Notes under the pieces: generated by a model
Databases searched by the model: none
Told to the model about the DNA's origin: nothing
Seen by the model: the letters and a program-made list of their open reading frames with translations, nothing else
From: Cruorifilaria tuberocauda
Taxonomy: Eukaryota; Nematoda; Chromadorea; Rhabditida; Onchocercidae
Reading direction: 5' to 3'
Length of the DNA stretch: 64,000 nt
Assembly (NCBI GenBank): GCA_013365365.1
Contig: JABVXU010000015.1
Span: forward strand, 310,001-374,000
Shown: positions 1-12,700 of the stretch, piece by piece
Numbering within the stretch: the stretch's first letter is position 1
How the letters are laid out: the number at the start of each line of letters is the position of its first letter
Position numbers and translations under genes: made by a program

Positions 1-1
1 A

Positions 2-88
2 GTGAAAAATGAATCAAATAAGCATTTCACGGCTTGTCGGAAAGAGGTTATCGAGAAGCGAATGGAGGACAGACAATGCGTGGCATAA
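2..88 (+). CDS. Possible 3' end of a gene lying mostly left of the window
   Basis: From base 2 a frame reads to a TAA at 86-88. It gives about 28 residues rich in charged amino acids and containing two cysteines (TACRKEV ... DRQCVA). The composition looks more like protein than like translated AT-rich spacer. The other two plus-strand frames are also open here for 30 or more codons, so the frame cannot be fixed from the window alone. No family was recognised. It could equally be untranslated sequence. Confidence 0.2.
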   Translation: MKNESNKHFTACRKEVIEKRMEDRQCVA

Positions 89-1290
89 ATACTTCAAGAA
101 TTAATAAACAGAGGATTCATTCACATTCACATATCAAAAAGCAGAGGAGACGGATTCGGTTGAAAACAGTACAGCAACATCTAGTGAACACACGACGGTT
201 GAATAAACAGTTAACTGGTCCGTCGTCACAAAACCGCATAACCGTGAAACACCATCAAGACAGTCTCTCTCTGTCAGTGTGCTTCATGGTTTTCGCACGC
301 ATTCACCCATCAATTTCAATTAATAAGACAGCTGACCCTCTATAAAGTTCAAAATTAGCCAACAGAGCTTCAACTTTCTTTGCGTAGAATAACGTTCTCA
401 AATTTCGAATTTGTTCTCCTACAGTGTATTCTTTTTATGTATTTTTATTCGTCTGCTCCACTCACTCTTAGATATTTCTTAAGCTTATGAGGTTCATCTA
501 ATCATAAATATTATGTTGTCATTTTCAGGAACATTGCATGGCAATAGTAAATCTTACGTGAAAGTTAAGTATTTTCGGATGTTCATCGTTTTATGGTCCT
601 CTTTTATTTAAGATTGTTGTTTTCTCAATTCAATCATCTTTATCATTGTTCTAATGTTTGGACATTAATTGGTAAATTCAACAAGCTCTAAAAACAGAAA
701 CCTGTTAGGAAGATATGATTATGATGGAACGAATCAGTTGTGGAAAAGGAAGCCGCTGATCCAGTTAGAAGAACATGAATGCTCCTGGCCTGGACATCAC
801 GGACATCGTTCAACTCATCATTAACCTTCTTGTTTTTTATATATTTATTTAGATGTAAATAAGGAAGTTGACAGTAGTGGTTGTTGGTTACAAATTCAGA
901 AATTTTCTTTTTTAAAATAATGAGCAACAGACACGGATCATCTGAATAAATCCAGGCAGGGAGCTAGAAGTTGCAATCATATTCCTTTGTTAATAACTAT
1001 AGCTTACATATGGCACAGTTGGAAGCCTTCAGAACTATCAAATCTATGCTTTTTTTGGTTGAACGTTCTGAATAATTATTTAGATTTTCCAGTGTTATTG
1101 TTAACTGAATTTACATTGTAAATATTCCATTCTAAATAACGTATATTTATTTATGTTAGTTATCTGTTTTTTTCGACAGTACTGCTAATGCAGGCAGTTT
1201 ATTCGTTGGGAATTAAAAGAAAGTTAAACACATTTGTTACTTCTAAAGTATTTTTCGTCTCGTCTGTGTATTATGCTTTTCATTTCATTT
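89..1290. other. Upstream spacer, no confirmed gene
   Basis: AT-rich sequence with no exon I can defend. A plus-strand open stretch at about 672-826 encodes a charged, His-rich peptide (includes RYDYDGTNQLWKRKP) ending in TAA. It has no ATG and no convincing acceptor, so it is recorded only as a possible stray exon. Confidence 0.4.
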
Positions 1291-1294
1291 TTAG
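1291..1294 (+). promoter_or_regulatory. Probable trans-splice acceptor of the SLC25A51-like gene
   Basis: A run of T ends in TTTTTAG at 1294, 50 nt before the ATG at 1345. No upstream coding exon joins it in frame. In nematodes such an isolated acceptor just ahead of the start codon usually receives the SL1 leader. This is inferred from position and consensus only. Confidence 0.4.
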
Positions 1295-1344
1295 GAAGTA
1301 TTTCTCGGTAATAACTGAGGAGTTACAACATTTTTTCCAATGCA

Positions 1345-4003
1345 ATGCAAAAAGAAAATTACCAAGATTTTATTGCTGGATGGGGTGCAGGTTTTATTGA
1401 AACTTTGTTGTTATATCCTCAGAATAAAGTGATATTTCGTCAACAGCTGCAAGGTATTACTGCGAAAGAAGTTTTTGAGCAGGTTAGTTCAGCTTTTGAG
1501 AATTGGCTTTGATTGATATCCTTATTTATTTCAAGGAAATAATTGAATACATCAAAACTGAATAGAGTCAGGCTGTTACATTCATAATAAATACATTACT
1601 AACTTTTGGAACCACCAAAATCTACTCCCACCCATCAGCTTATGAATTACTTCTTTTAAAAAACCTTAAGCATGAAGACGGCTGTTTACAAAGTATTTTA
1701 TTAGAGTCAAATCGACACAAACTAAACAATTTGTATTTTTTATGTGTGAATTGCGCACTGAAGTTAAAATATGGATCATTTAAGTTAAGAAATGAAGGCT
1801 TTTGGATGTTGTATAGAGGAATGCTTCCACCTCTTATACAGCGAACGACAACACGATCAGTGATGTTCGGGATGTTTGACAAATTTCATCGTTATTTTAA
1901 TTGCTCAGAATGTGAGACAACCCCGACTCGCGTAGCTTGTTTCGCTTGTGCTGCGTTTATGGGTTAGTCACTAGTAAGCTTCATGATCTTCCGTTTTGCA
2001 TTGCGTGGATGATTTCATGTTCTTTGACTTAATTTCGCTTTTTTTTTGAAGATTCACTTTTTCATTTTAAAGAACGATTAATATTCATCATAATTATTTC
2101 TTGTATGCAGTTTAACGATGTTTTATCTATACTGCAATATTTTAGCAGGTGCAGTTGAGGCTCTTTCTTGTCCATTGGAGAGGACACAAGTCCTTTTGCA
2201 GTCACCAAAATACAATCAGTGCTATAAAAATACAGTTCATGCTTTCAGTGAACTTGCTAAGGTAATTTTGTCTTTGCCATCCATCTTAAATGAAATTCAC
2301 AATTAAAATAGTGTTTATCGTTTTGATTTCTTTCTCATGTTTAGTACGCCATCTTACGGTTAGTATATTTTTTCATCAGTAACCATTAACAAACATTGTC
2401 ACTTGATTATGTTATGGAAATGATTTTAGTATGAGTTAGTAGTGCATCTATATCCTGAAGAATAAAATAGAGAAATAAGGATAAAAAAATAACAAAAATC
2501 AGCTGTAGCGTACAAAAACCGAATTTGAAGGCAAATAAGGCGATAATAATTTGTCGGATTTGCACTTGATTTTTAATGAATACAAATCTAATATACAGAA
2601 ATTCTCAAGGTCTTGATACCAGTTGTACTGTAAATTATAAATACAATAATGAGAATGGTAGTAGTAATATAGTGTCGCGCAGTGCCCTGTGTTGGTTTAT
2701 TAGCAGTCATGATGCTTAGTTGCAAAAAAGACTAATCCTATTGATAATTTAAAATTAATACGTAATCCTGAATCTCCTACTATAGCTCCGTAGCAGAAAA
2801 CAGAAGTGGGTTTTTAATTTTGGAAAAAGTAACAGAATTAAAAGTAAAGGATAGAAATTGTATACGCTAAAGTAGAATCTTTTTTATTTGTCAATATTTT
2901 ATTTATATTTAGAGTGGATTCTACCTCTGTATTTCCTAATAGAAATATATTGTGAGACGAGTGGTAAATTTAACTTGGCACGTATGAATTACCATTAATT
3001 TTAGATTGGAGCAAAAGAATTATACCGTGGATTCACAGTTGTATTGTTGAGAAATGGATCGAGTAACGTTCTTTTTTTCTCGCTTAGAAAACCGTTTCGT
3101 GATTTAGTTATTAATTGTGATCAACAATACATATCTCGCTACATCAGCAATAGGTGAGTTTATTTAAAGACTCAAAGTTATTTGATCTTGCTGTAGAAGA
3201 GTTAGCAGTAAAATATTGGTTTGTTTCAGAACACCGCAACAATTAGTGACATTTATCGGGGATTTCATATCGGGTGCTATACTTGGTGCTTCTATATCAT
3301 CACTTTTTTTTCCATTAAATGTAATTAAGCAACGAATGCAGAGCACTGTAAAGAGTCCATTTTTATCAGCTTGGACAACTTTTCAAATTATTTGGGTGGA
3401 ACGAAATGGTTCGTTTAAGGAATTGTTTCGTGGGATTACACTCAATTATACGAGGTATTTTTGTTTATTTTTTTTGTTTGTTTTTTGTTTTGTTTTGTTT
3501 TATTTAAAAATTTATATGCATTGGATATAAGTAGTAAGTTGTACAGAAGGCATTTGTGACTTATATGAAGAAATTTCATATGGGAAACATTTAAAAATAT
3601 CATATCACAATTGTTGCAAATGTAGGTAGTGGCTCTTAGTGGTTTACTGGTCATTTTGTGATGTGCTAGTTTTGGTGTAGATGTTCGATCCCTCCGAGAT
3701 CGTTTCTCATTTCATGGCAATGACGATACATTGGTCCGTGTTTCCGACGTGAGTATGACGTTATTATCCCTGAATTCTGAGCCATGTGAGTGAGAAACAT
3801 TTCGGTTGTCGCTCAGTTAAGAACGGTTGGGGTCATGGTTGAAACAAAAGTGGAAAATTCAACTAGGAGAGGATTTTAAGATTTGTCAGCTTTCGGTTTT
3901 TTTCAAAAAATTTCTGTTCACTGTGATATGTTTCAGGTCATTATTATCTTGGGGCATTATAAATTCTGTGTACGAGCTCTTTCAATATTTGTTTGCAAAG
4001 TAA
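1345..4003 (+). CDS. SLC25A51: Mitochondrial carrier, SLC25A51-type (mitochondrial NAD+ transporter family)
   Basis: Six exons (1345-1482, 1785-1962, 2146-2261, 3005-3153, 3230-3454, 3937-4003) join in phase into a 290-residue protein; human SLC25A51 is about the same length. The three carrier repeats each show the P-x-[hydrophilic]-x-x-[KR] signature: YPQNKVIFRQQ near the N-terminus, CPLERTQVLLQ in the middle and FPLNVIKQRMQ in the third. Other family-typical stretches are LYRGMLPPLIQ, LLRNGSSNVLFF and a C-terminal SWGIINSVYE. The SLC25A51/52 family imports NAD+ into the mitochondrial matrix across the inner membrane; that role is family knowledge. Another ATG at 1340, in a different frame, overlaps the chosen start. 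The start at 1345 is preferred because it continues the carrier frame. Confidence 0.92.
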
Positions 4004-7000
4004 AATTTTTATTTCGTTCTTAAATAAGTTATATCTTATTTTGTGATACTACTTTGTTTCACTGAACTGCAAAATACTGAAGATTTTTGTTTTTTCTTCT
4101 AAATATAATTTGTGCTGATATGGAGGTTAAGAATTTCAAAACCCTCGCCATCTTTTCAAGAATTGCATATGCACAGTTTACTGGGACCAATCTACTTCAC
4201 ACGTAATGTTGTGTATAACTCATGTATCAAAAGATTTGATAAGTATAGGTTAAGTAGAGCCACATATGTCGGAAGATGTATTTAATATTTGATATAACTA
4301 ACTTCTACAATAACGCTGCATCTTATAGATGATAAAAATTTGTTCAAGTTATTAATAAATTGTGCTGATGTCTCTAACAGACAAAAGACACAAAAGCTTG
4401 ATTTCGTTGTAATTCATGTTAAAAATTACTTCTCTAATTGTTTGTTCCTTATATGTATTGTATAGAAAATTTTTCATTTAAATTTTCTATGTTTGACGAT
4501 TTTTTCGAAGAAAATCCTATATATTAGATCTGTATCGCCCCATACGGGTCATCTGTTTTTTTCTTGGGTAAGCTAATGCTGGTTTAGATCTGTTGTTATT
4601 AAATCATTAACTATCATTCTGCAAAAACCTCTCGCTATTTGATTTCCTCACCTCAACATTAATTTCGAGGACCAATAATTCACGTGATAAGATTAAATGA
4701 ATGTAGTGATGCATCATCTTGAACAGCTCTAGAGTCCTGTATATAATAAAGTTCACAAAAAATAATTTGAATGGACATTTAACATAAAGTATATGCAGGT
4801 GACTTGATTAATCATAGCTCTGTTTTATGGAGCGTTTGAATGTGAGGTGGTCATTCGTTTGTACGTATGAGTAGTCTATTTTTGTTTATAATTCTACAAT
4901 CGAAATTTGATTTCTTTATGAATGACCACTAGTTCAGTAACAGAATTTGAAGTATTCTGCTCTTCAGGTTGGATTTTTATCAGACATAAATATTTTGGTC
5001 TGTTATCATCTAACATGTATACAATAAAAGTTTGAAGAAGCGGAAATCTCGAAAAGATTATTGTACATGATCTCACCTGAATTGTCGCTTTTTCTTTTTC
5101 CGTCCAATTTTTTCCATTTGAAGCTATAATTTCATTTAGACTTTAGATTTAAAGTGTCAATCATCATGAAAAAGTATTTTGATAATGGAGAGCGGACTTC
5201 TGATTTGAATATGCATGATTTGAGTGTAGATAAACTCTTCAATACTAAGATAAAAATGGTCCATAAACGAAAAAATTAAATGATGTCTTGAAAAAGAATC
5301 CGCAAGGTGTTTTAACACTTATCATTTGAGTAATGAGCAGTAATATTTCCGATGTTAATTAGAACACGATAACAAAATTTTCAGTAAAGAATCAATTAAC
5401 TTAGAATTAGCATCGAATGTGTCACGAATGTTTTTGTGGTCATTTTGATAATTTCTTTTAATCTTTAATTACCTGATGGTTCCCATGGTGATTCGTCTAG
5501 TAAATCATCGATAGCATTTCTTATATCCTATAATTCATCCATGATTTGATTATAACTTTGCTTAAATCATTAGAATTTCCTTTCTACTGTACTAGATATA
5601 TTGTCTATTGTCAAATAATATTCCTTGCAGCTATAACTGATATACTGATATGTATAAATGATTTTGTTTGAAATAATGTTGAAAATGATCTGTTTGCAAT
5701 GAGTGCTGTCACAGAGAACTCAATATTTTCGAAGTATGAATTGTCTGCTATATATTTCAAAATCTACAATTGGAGATAAAGGCAGAGGTGAAAAATGCTG
5801 CTGCAGGATGTATTGTCCTATAAAGTCGAAATTCACTATTGATAAGTATTTCTAAATCGTCAAAATGTGGAGAATGATAATCTTTCATTTATGCTTAAGC
5901 ATTGCATCCAAACAGATCATTCTTTAATTAAAAATCTAATTCGAAAGTATATAAATTCAGAGAAACTAGAATTTGTTTGCTTTGCTTATCTCTTTGTCTC
6001 TCAATTAATTATCACTCTTCATCTGCTCATTCCTGATATCTCTCTATCTGTCACATTTCTGATTGCATGTTCTCAAAAACCGTCAATTGACTGGAATGAT
6101 GTGGGAGTAGAAATGATTTGAAGATATCAAAAATTGCATTCGCTCCTCTTCCACATTTCCATTTAAATTTTCGACCCAACTTTTTTCTATGGCATTACTT
6201 TTTCCATTTTTCCAGTGCTCCTTGATTTTTCATAAACTTCCACAATAATTCCGTACGTTTTTTCTTTTTCTGTAAAGTATTCTGTTTTGGCATTTTGTTT
6301 ATTTTTGAACTTATAGCATAATCAATTGTATTACGTGTTTCCTTATTGAGTGTCATTTGCTTAATTTGTTTTTTCTGACTTCTACTGTATAGAGCTGCCC
6401 TACCACTAAACTGTGCAGAGCTTCCATCTCTTGCTTCTCACTCAAAAAACAAAAAAAAGCTAAAAAGATCAAATATGAAACCTTATTTTTTATATCATTT
6501 TAATAATCTTTTTAATAGAAATTTTACATAAAGCATATTGATTATGTTGCTTAATAAAACAGTTATTTAACTACAAAGTTACACTACAATTTTAATAAAA
6601 CGGGTTTTCAAATAGCTTAATGCCACGAAGCAAATGCCATTCACAAACTTCTCATCGATTTGTCGATTTGACGACAAGCAACAATACTTCCTTACTATCT
6701 TTCTTAATCTATTTTAAAAACTAACAATTTCCTTCATCAAAAGCAAATATGATGGAAAAAGCAAGTAGAGGAATATCTATTTTTAATAAATTGAAGTGAA
6801 TTATTTCTATTTCAGTTTGCTTATCATTTAAATAGCCTGCACGAATTCATATGTGAAATAAATTTTTTTTCTTAGTTAATTTCAAATGTAAAAAATATAT
6901 GCATAAGGAAGTATATTTAACGGGTTTTGCCAAAAATTATTTTTTATGTTGAAATTAATTGAAAATATTTTTCTTCTGATGAAAAATTCGTTTGCACTTA

Positions 7001-9743
7001 TAAATTGCAAGAGAAGAGAACACTGCAGTCTCATGAATTGGCAGTTAGCCATTGAAATTATTTACTATCATAAGGACTTAAATGTTAAAACTTTTTCAGT
7101 CCGTTATTTTTCTGTTTGGTGATCTTAAATTTCATCGGAACAAGAAAACTTGCTTGACTACAAAAAGAAAAATTAAAATCCTATATTAAAGAAGAGTTAT
7201 TAACTGTAATTCAAATCGGTCAACTTGACATTCTCTTAGAATTTTCTTCAAATGAATAATATTTTCGCTTGCTTAATTTGTTAATTTATTTTTCATTTTT
7301 CCATTTTTTTTTCAATTGCTGCTTTTTTATATTATTTATATCCGTTGGTTTTTGCAAATGATTTTAAAAATAGCTGCAGCTCCTTTATTTTCCCTATTCA
7401 TTAAAATAATCTCAAAGATGGAAGTAAGAACTTTTGTTATAGAATGTATATATTAGTAAATGAATTGTAGACTTATGATACCAGATGAAAATCGTTGAAT
7501 GGGAAGCTAAACGCCTAGCATATATCATTCTATTCCAAAATTACTCTAAATTCATTCACATCTTTATAACTTACATTACAATTTTCCAATAAAATATCAT
7601 TTTCCATAATCATTCGGAGGAGTAAACACAAAAACGGTAATTCAAGCAATACAAATATGAAATAGTATGCATTGTCGTCAAATTTTGTTTACATTTCTTT
7701 AATAAAAGCCATCTATGGAATAGACACATTGATAGATGCTGGGAAGAGCTCATTTCTCTCATCCACCACACTATTCATCGTTTTATTGTTTTTTACTATC
7801 ATATCACTTCTACAATAAAAAATAGAAATATTCCAACAAATTTTAATTATTTTAATCTTATTTTTTGCATAAAATGATCTTGAATTCATAAATTTCAAAA
7901 TGATTATTTCACTATTAATATTCTTCAAAAAATGATAAATAGATAAACGAGAAAATTTTTGTTCTGCAACACTTAAATTTCTCATACATTTGTAATACTT
8001 TTTAAAGCTTTAGAAGAAACAAGTTCAAGGATTTAACAGCTAATTAAATTTGTGCTTTCTTCTATTTACTTGAATAGGAGCCATTGATTTTAAGAAGCAA
8101 ATTAATAACAAAAGTAATAAATGCTCAAATTTGAATTGAATAAATGCTCAAACAACTCGATATTAACAAATGAATGACTAAGCTCCTATCCAATTATGTT
8201 CTATTAATCCTTTTCAAGGGCATTAATAAATTTGATTTCTGATCCAACATTTCTAATCAAATTATAAATGAATTCAATTCAAAGAGATAAATAAGGTCAA
8301 GCAAGATTCGGCTACATCGGTAATCTAGCTGTCTCAAAATGCCGAAACGTTGATAGCACACATCCTTTTATGTGTTAATTCAACATCACACGTAAATATG
8401 TGACTGCACTTTACTAAAACATATCAAAGCACAGAGACAATTATCCAAAGAGAGAGAGAGAGAGCACGAGAGAACTGTAATTAAAATTTTTTAGCATTGA
8501 AGAAATGCGAAATTTCATTCCATCCAAAACGATATTTTTCTTGTCGTTGGATTTTTCTTCTAAACAGATCTTTGAGCTAAAATCATAATGCGCTATTTTC
8601 TCTTATCTGAGGTTTTCCAGTATCCAAATTTTTCTTGTCTATGAATTTTCACAATAATTTTTCCATTACTTTATTCCTTTTCTTTCATCCTTTTGCCAAA
8701 AATTATCTTTTCAAAGATCTTTTGAAGTTCTTAAATTATCATCTTATGAGATCATACTTTCAACCATTATTTAACAAACTTCTAAAAACGTCAAGATCAA
8801 TTTAAATTTCATCACACCTACTTTACTATAATATATTGGTATTTAAAGTTTATGCAAGTTCAGTTAGCTTCTTTAGAAATATAGCAAGTATAAATTCTTA
8901 AAGGTTAAAAAAGGAAAGGACTTTTCACTGATTCTCAAACGTCTCTTTGTGAAATCTTTCTCCTTCTCTGTTTAGGATTTCATACTCCACGAAAAAAATA
9001 ATGAGAAAATACCAAAATTTAAGAAACAACTTAAGATCAGAGCAAATTAACTTTCAACTTCAGTTTTCAGATTAACAACATTCAGATGGATATTTGAATT
9101 CCATAATAGGAATTATTCTTCCTAATTATAATGAACTAACAATATTTCCTGGTTGGAAAAATTACCTGCGATGCTGATTTTGAAATATAATATTCTCTTA
9201 CATTACTGTGAATTGAACATTTCGATTTATACTTATTAATAGCAGTATGAAAAAATAAATTGGATGTTAACCTTTTCCTTTGTATATTTGCCTTCAAAGT
9301 TTACTAATAAACTTTGTGTCTTGTCTTCGAAATTATAAAGATCTGCAATATAAGGTGAAACCTTTAAAAGCTAACCATAAATGCTTTAACTAATGGAGTC
9401 TTTCCCACTAATTCTAAAATTCTTCCACAATTCCCTAATTTTAATGAATAGAATTAGACAATCGTCTTGCATGTTTCCTAGGAAACCACTGGAATATTTA
9501 TTTACTTATCTGTTCACTCAGTTAATTACTAATTCGTTTAACATTTATCCGTATCTTTAGATATCTATATGTTCATTTATTTTCAATAATCTTAGCAGTT
9601 CAGTTTAAAACAACAAATAGCTATGTATTCACCATTTCAATCCTTTTAGTACCAAAGTTATGTCGCTGTTTTCTGTAAGCCTTTATAACTACAATAATAA
9701 TAAGAACTATTTCCATGTATCACGAAGTTAATTTAAATTTCAG
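4004..9743. other. Long AT-rich intergenic region
   Basis: No exon with convincing splice sites or family similarity was seen on either strand. Open frames here are short and look like chance frames in AT-rich DNA. A short GA microsatellite lies at 8449-8464, and a small 11-bp inverted repeat around 4463-4491. The stretch may contain the distal 5' part or the promoter of the downstream exchange-factor gene. Confidence 0.5.
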
Positions 9744-12700
9744 GTGAGCGATCTGCTTGTTGCACCGTATTCCGAGTTTTTGAAGACTATGCATTGTAAT
9801 ACACTTAATTCCTTTGCCATACAACCACAGTTGGTTAGTATTTTTCGATGAAACTATTTATTTCGACACAAAGACGATACTGTTCTTTAAATTTTTAAAA
9901 TATGCTGTTTTGTTTTCAAATTTAAGTAAGTATTGATTACGGTTTCCATAATTTAAGAAGGAATAATACAAAAGAATAGCTGAATAAAATAATTTAATCG
10001 CGATTGCTTAATGAAAGTTTTATAAAGAATTTTCAAATAAAAAAATCAACCCGTTGGCATATTTCTTAATTATTTTCTGATCAAAAATAGTTCTCTTCAA
10101 ATTTACTCACCAAGAATATCAATATCAAGATATTAATTTTTCTGTTGCCTACATATTATCATTTAAATGATAGAATCGACTTTGCGTTAATTCATTTGTA
10201 AATTTGCAATTTTCAAAATTTTTATTAGATATTTGACAAAATCTTAGAAGATCTAGAGATACCAAATCTGTTTATAATATTTTAAATAAGTTTTAAAGAA
10301 ATTTTTAAAATCTTTTGTAAGAAAAAAATATCGAGCTTATGATTTTATCGAATAAGTAATAATAATCAATAATCTGACCTTCCCTTCTTTTTAAAACATT
10401 ATATGGTGGACAGACAGGTTGGTTGTATTGGAAAGAAGTGAGAAGAATCACTTAAGTAGTCAAACCAAACCAATTCAATTCAATTCATCTCATTGATTGA
10501 TTCATTCCTTTATTAATCTTCCTCCTTCTATCGTGAAGATATTTCTGTTGTGTTACTATCACCTGAATATATAAGAGGAAATTTTTCATCCTTACATTCA
10601 ACTTACTATTCACTACTCGAATTCGATCGTTCTTGCATCATCAAATAAGCCATTGTAACGATATTTTTGCTAATTTTTAATATTTGAAAATAAACCAAAA
10701 AACAGTACATATAATACGGTTTCGATTAAGCACATAGTTGACTACTTTAATGCTTAGTAGTCTAAATTGATTTGCAATAGCAAATTAATTTTCTTTCTCT
10801 TTCTGTCTCTCGATACCTTACTCTTTGATCAATGTCCGTACATTTTTAGTAATACTAGCTAATACTAATTCATGTGTAATTTAATTTTTTTAATTTTCTA
10901 TAACTTAGCAAATTAATTTATCAATTGTTTTGAAAACATTCATTACCATTCTTAGAGGCACAAAAATGCGGTTGTTTCTTGGAATTTACGCATTGTTTTG
11001 CATTCCATTGAGTGGTAAATGTCATAAACTTATATTAAACTGCAATAAAACATACCATTTAATGAACGATGTACAGTCGATTGTATGGCCGGATAAATGT
11101 CGAAAGCGTAATAGTACAGTAAACTGTAAATATATTCAAGTTTATCCTCTACGACAAAAATCAACCGAAATAAGCATAACTTGTGTTGATGGGGAATTTT
11201 GCAGTCAGTAAGATATATACCATATCTTTTAGAATTTACAAGCTCTGTTCTTTTTCAGTCTTTTTTTATAATGTCAATTCCATCTTTTCTTCGTCATTTT
11301 CAACAAAGCGATAATTTTAATCAGAAAAGTTATTGCTCAGTGATTGTGGATGACTGATGTTTTTATTTTAACATTCAACGTCTCACAATACATTGATTCT
11401 TACGTACTGTATTCTTATAGGATTCTTACTTATGTACCGTTTTATATGCATGAATGTTTTTCGAAAGTATTCATTCAAGCATATAAAGCATATTCAAGCA
11501 TCTGTTAGAATTATTTGTTGAATGGGCAGATTGTTAAAATGCGGTCAATCCAAATCTAAGTCTTTTTTATCTTTATTGCTTTGTTGAAATTACTTTTTAC
11601 CTTCAACTACCTTTAAAGCTTGAAATACAATTTTAATGCAATTAACTTTCTTTGATGAGTAAATGTCAAGAAATTCGAGATATAAGTGCAATTTCATTAA
11701 AATGCCACTAATAGTGCAGACGAGACTGTTGCAACTTAAAATACGAAAAAGTTTTTTCTGGCCTTTGATCTCGGAAATGAATGTAAATTGATGACTAACT
11801 TCCACTTTTATCACAAAAAACTTTCTCGCTTACGGCGAGTTTCTTCTTCCGCTCTTTTTGGTGCCATACATTTCTCAACATTTTTTTGTTCTTCTTGCCT
11901 TTAGCGGAAGTATAAAATCAGTCGGAATATTCCAATAAAATACTCCCATCCTCTATCTGTCTGTTCAGTTTAAAATATGGATTATTAAAATTATTAAAGG
12001 TGTAAGATGTAGGTTTTCATGAAAATAACACGGTTTTAATGCTTCGTGTTTGCACTGACAGAAGTTAGCAGAAAAGAAGTATTCAAATTTTCAATATCAA
12101 CTGTTCATTTCAAAAATTATCTTCAAGTTATTACAAAATTAGACTTGATAGAATTGTAAAAAAGAATATAATAGCACTAAATAGTAGTCAAAGTTCAAAG
12201 AACAAGAAGATATCTCATTATTTTTGCCATTTTTAAGGACTGGAACCTACTCTAATTTATGTTATTATATGGTGATAGATAATGGTACCATCTATCATAC
12301 ATGTATTTGTTGTGGTCAGCTTTGTGGTGAGGAAATTAAACAAGCTCGTAGCCAGGATATAGGAATGATGCTAGCTAATGTGAATTCATTCTGGATAATC
12401 ACCGATATATCTGTGTGGAGTATTATCTTCATCCTTCTTATTATATTTGCTAATTTCTGCATTTTTGTCATCATTTTTGATGATTTCACTTATCTATGCA
12501 TCTTTATATGGGCCTATCTTTCAAAACTTTGGGATTTTCATCTCGAGCTACCACAACGTTGCAAGCTGAAATCAATGGAGCAGTTTTTAGAAAAACATAA
12601 ATTACCGTTGAATTACTGTACACCTCGAAATTCATTCTTTTTCATGGGAAATCATTCAAGGCTATTTTCGAATATTATAAAGGCTCGTGAAGCTCGAAAT

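Noticed and set aside
688..927. 79-codon minus-strand open frame
   Set aside because: Composition is that of translated AT-rich DNA. The opposite strand has an equally open frame, and there is no supporting splice site or similarity.
3681..3700. GTTCGATCCC-type T-loop motif suggesting a tRNA
   Set aside because: No matching acceptor stem, D-loop or anticodon arm could be laid out around it.
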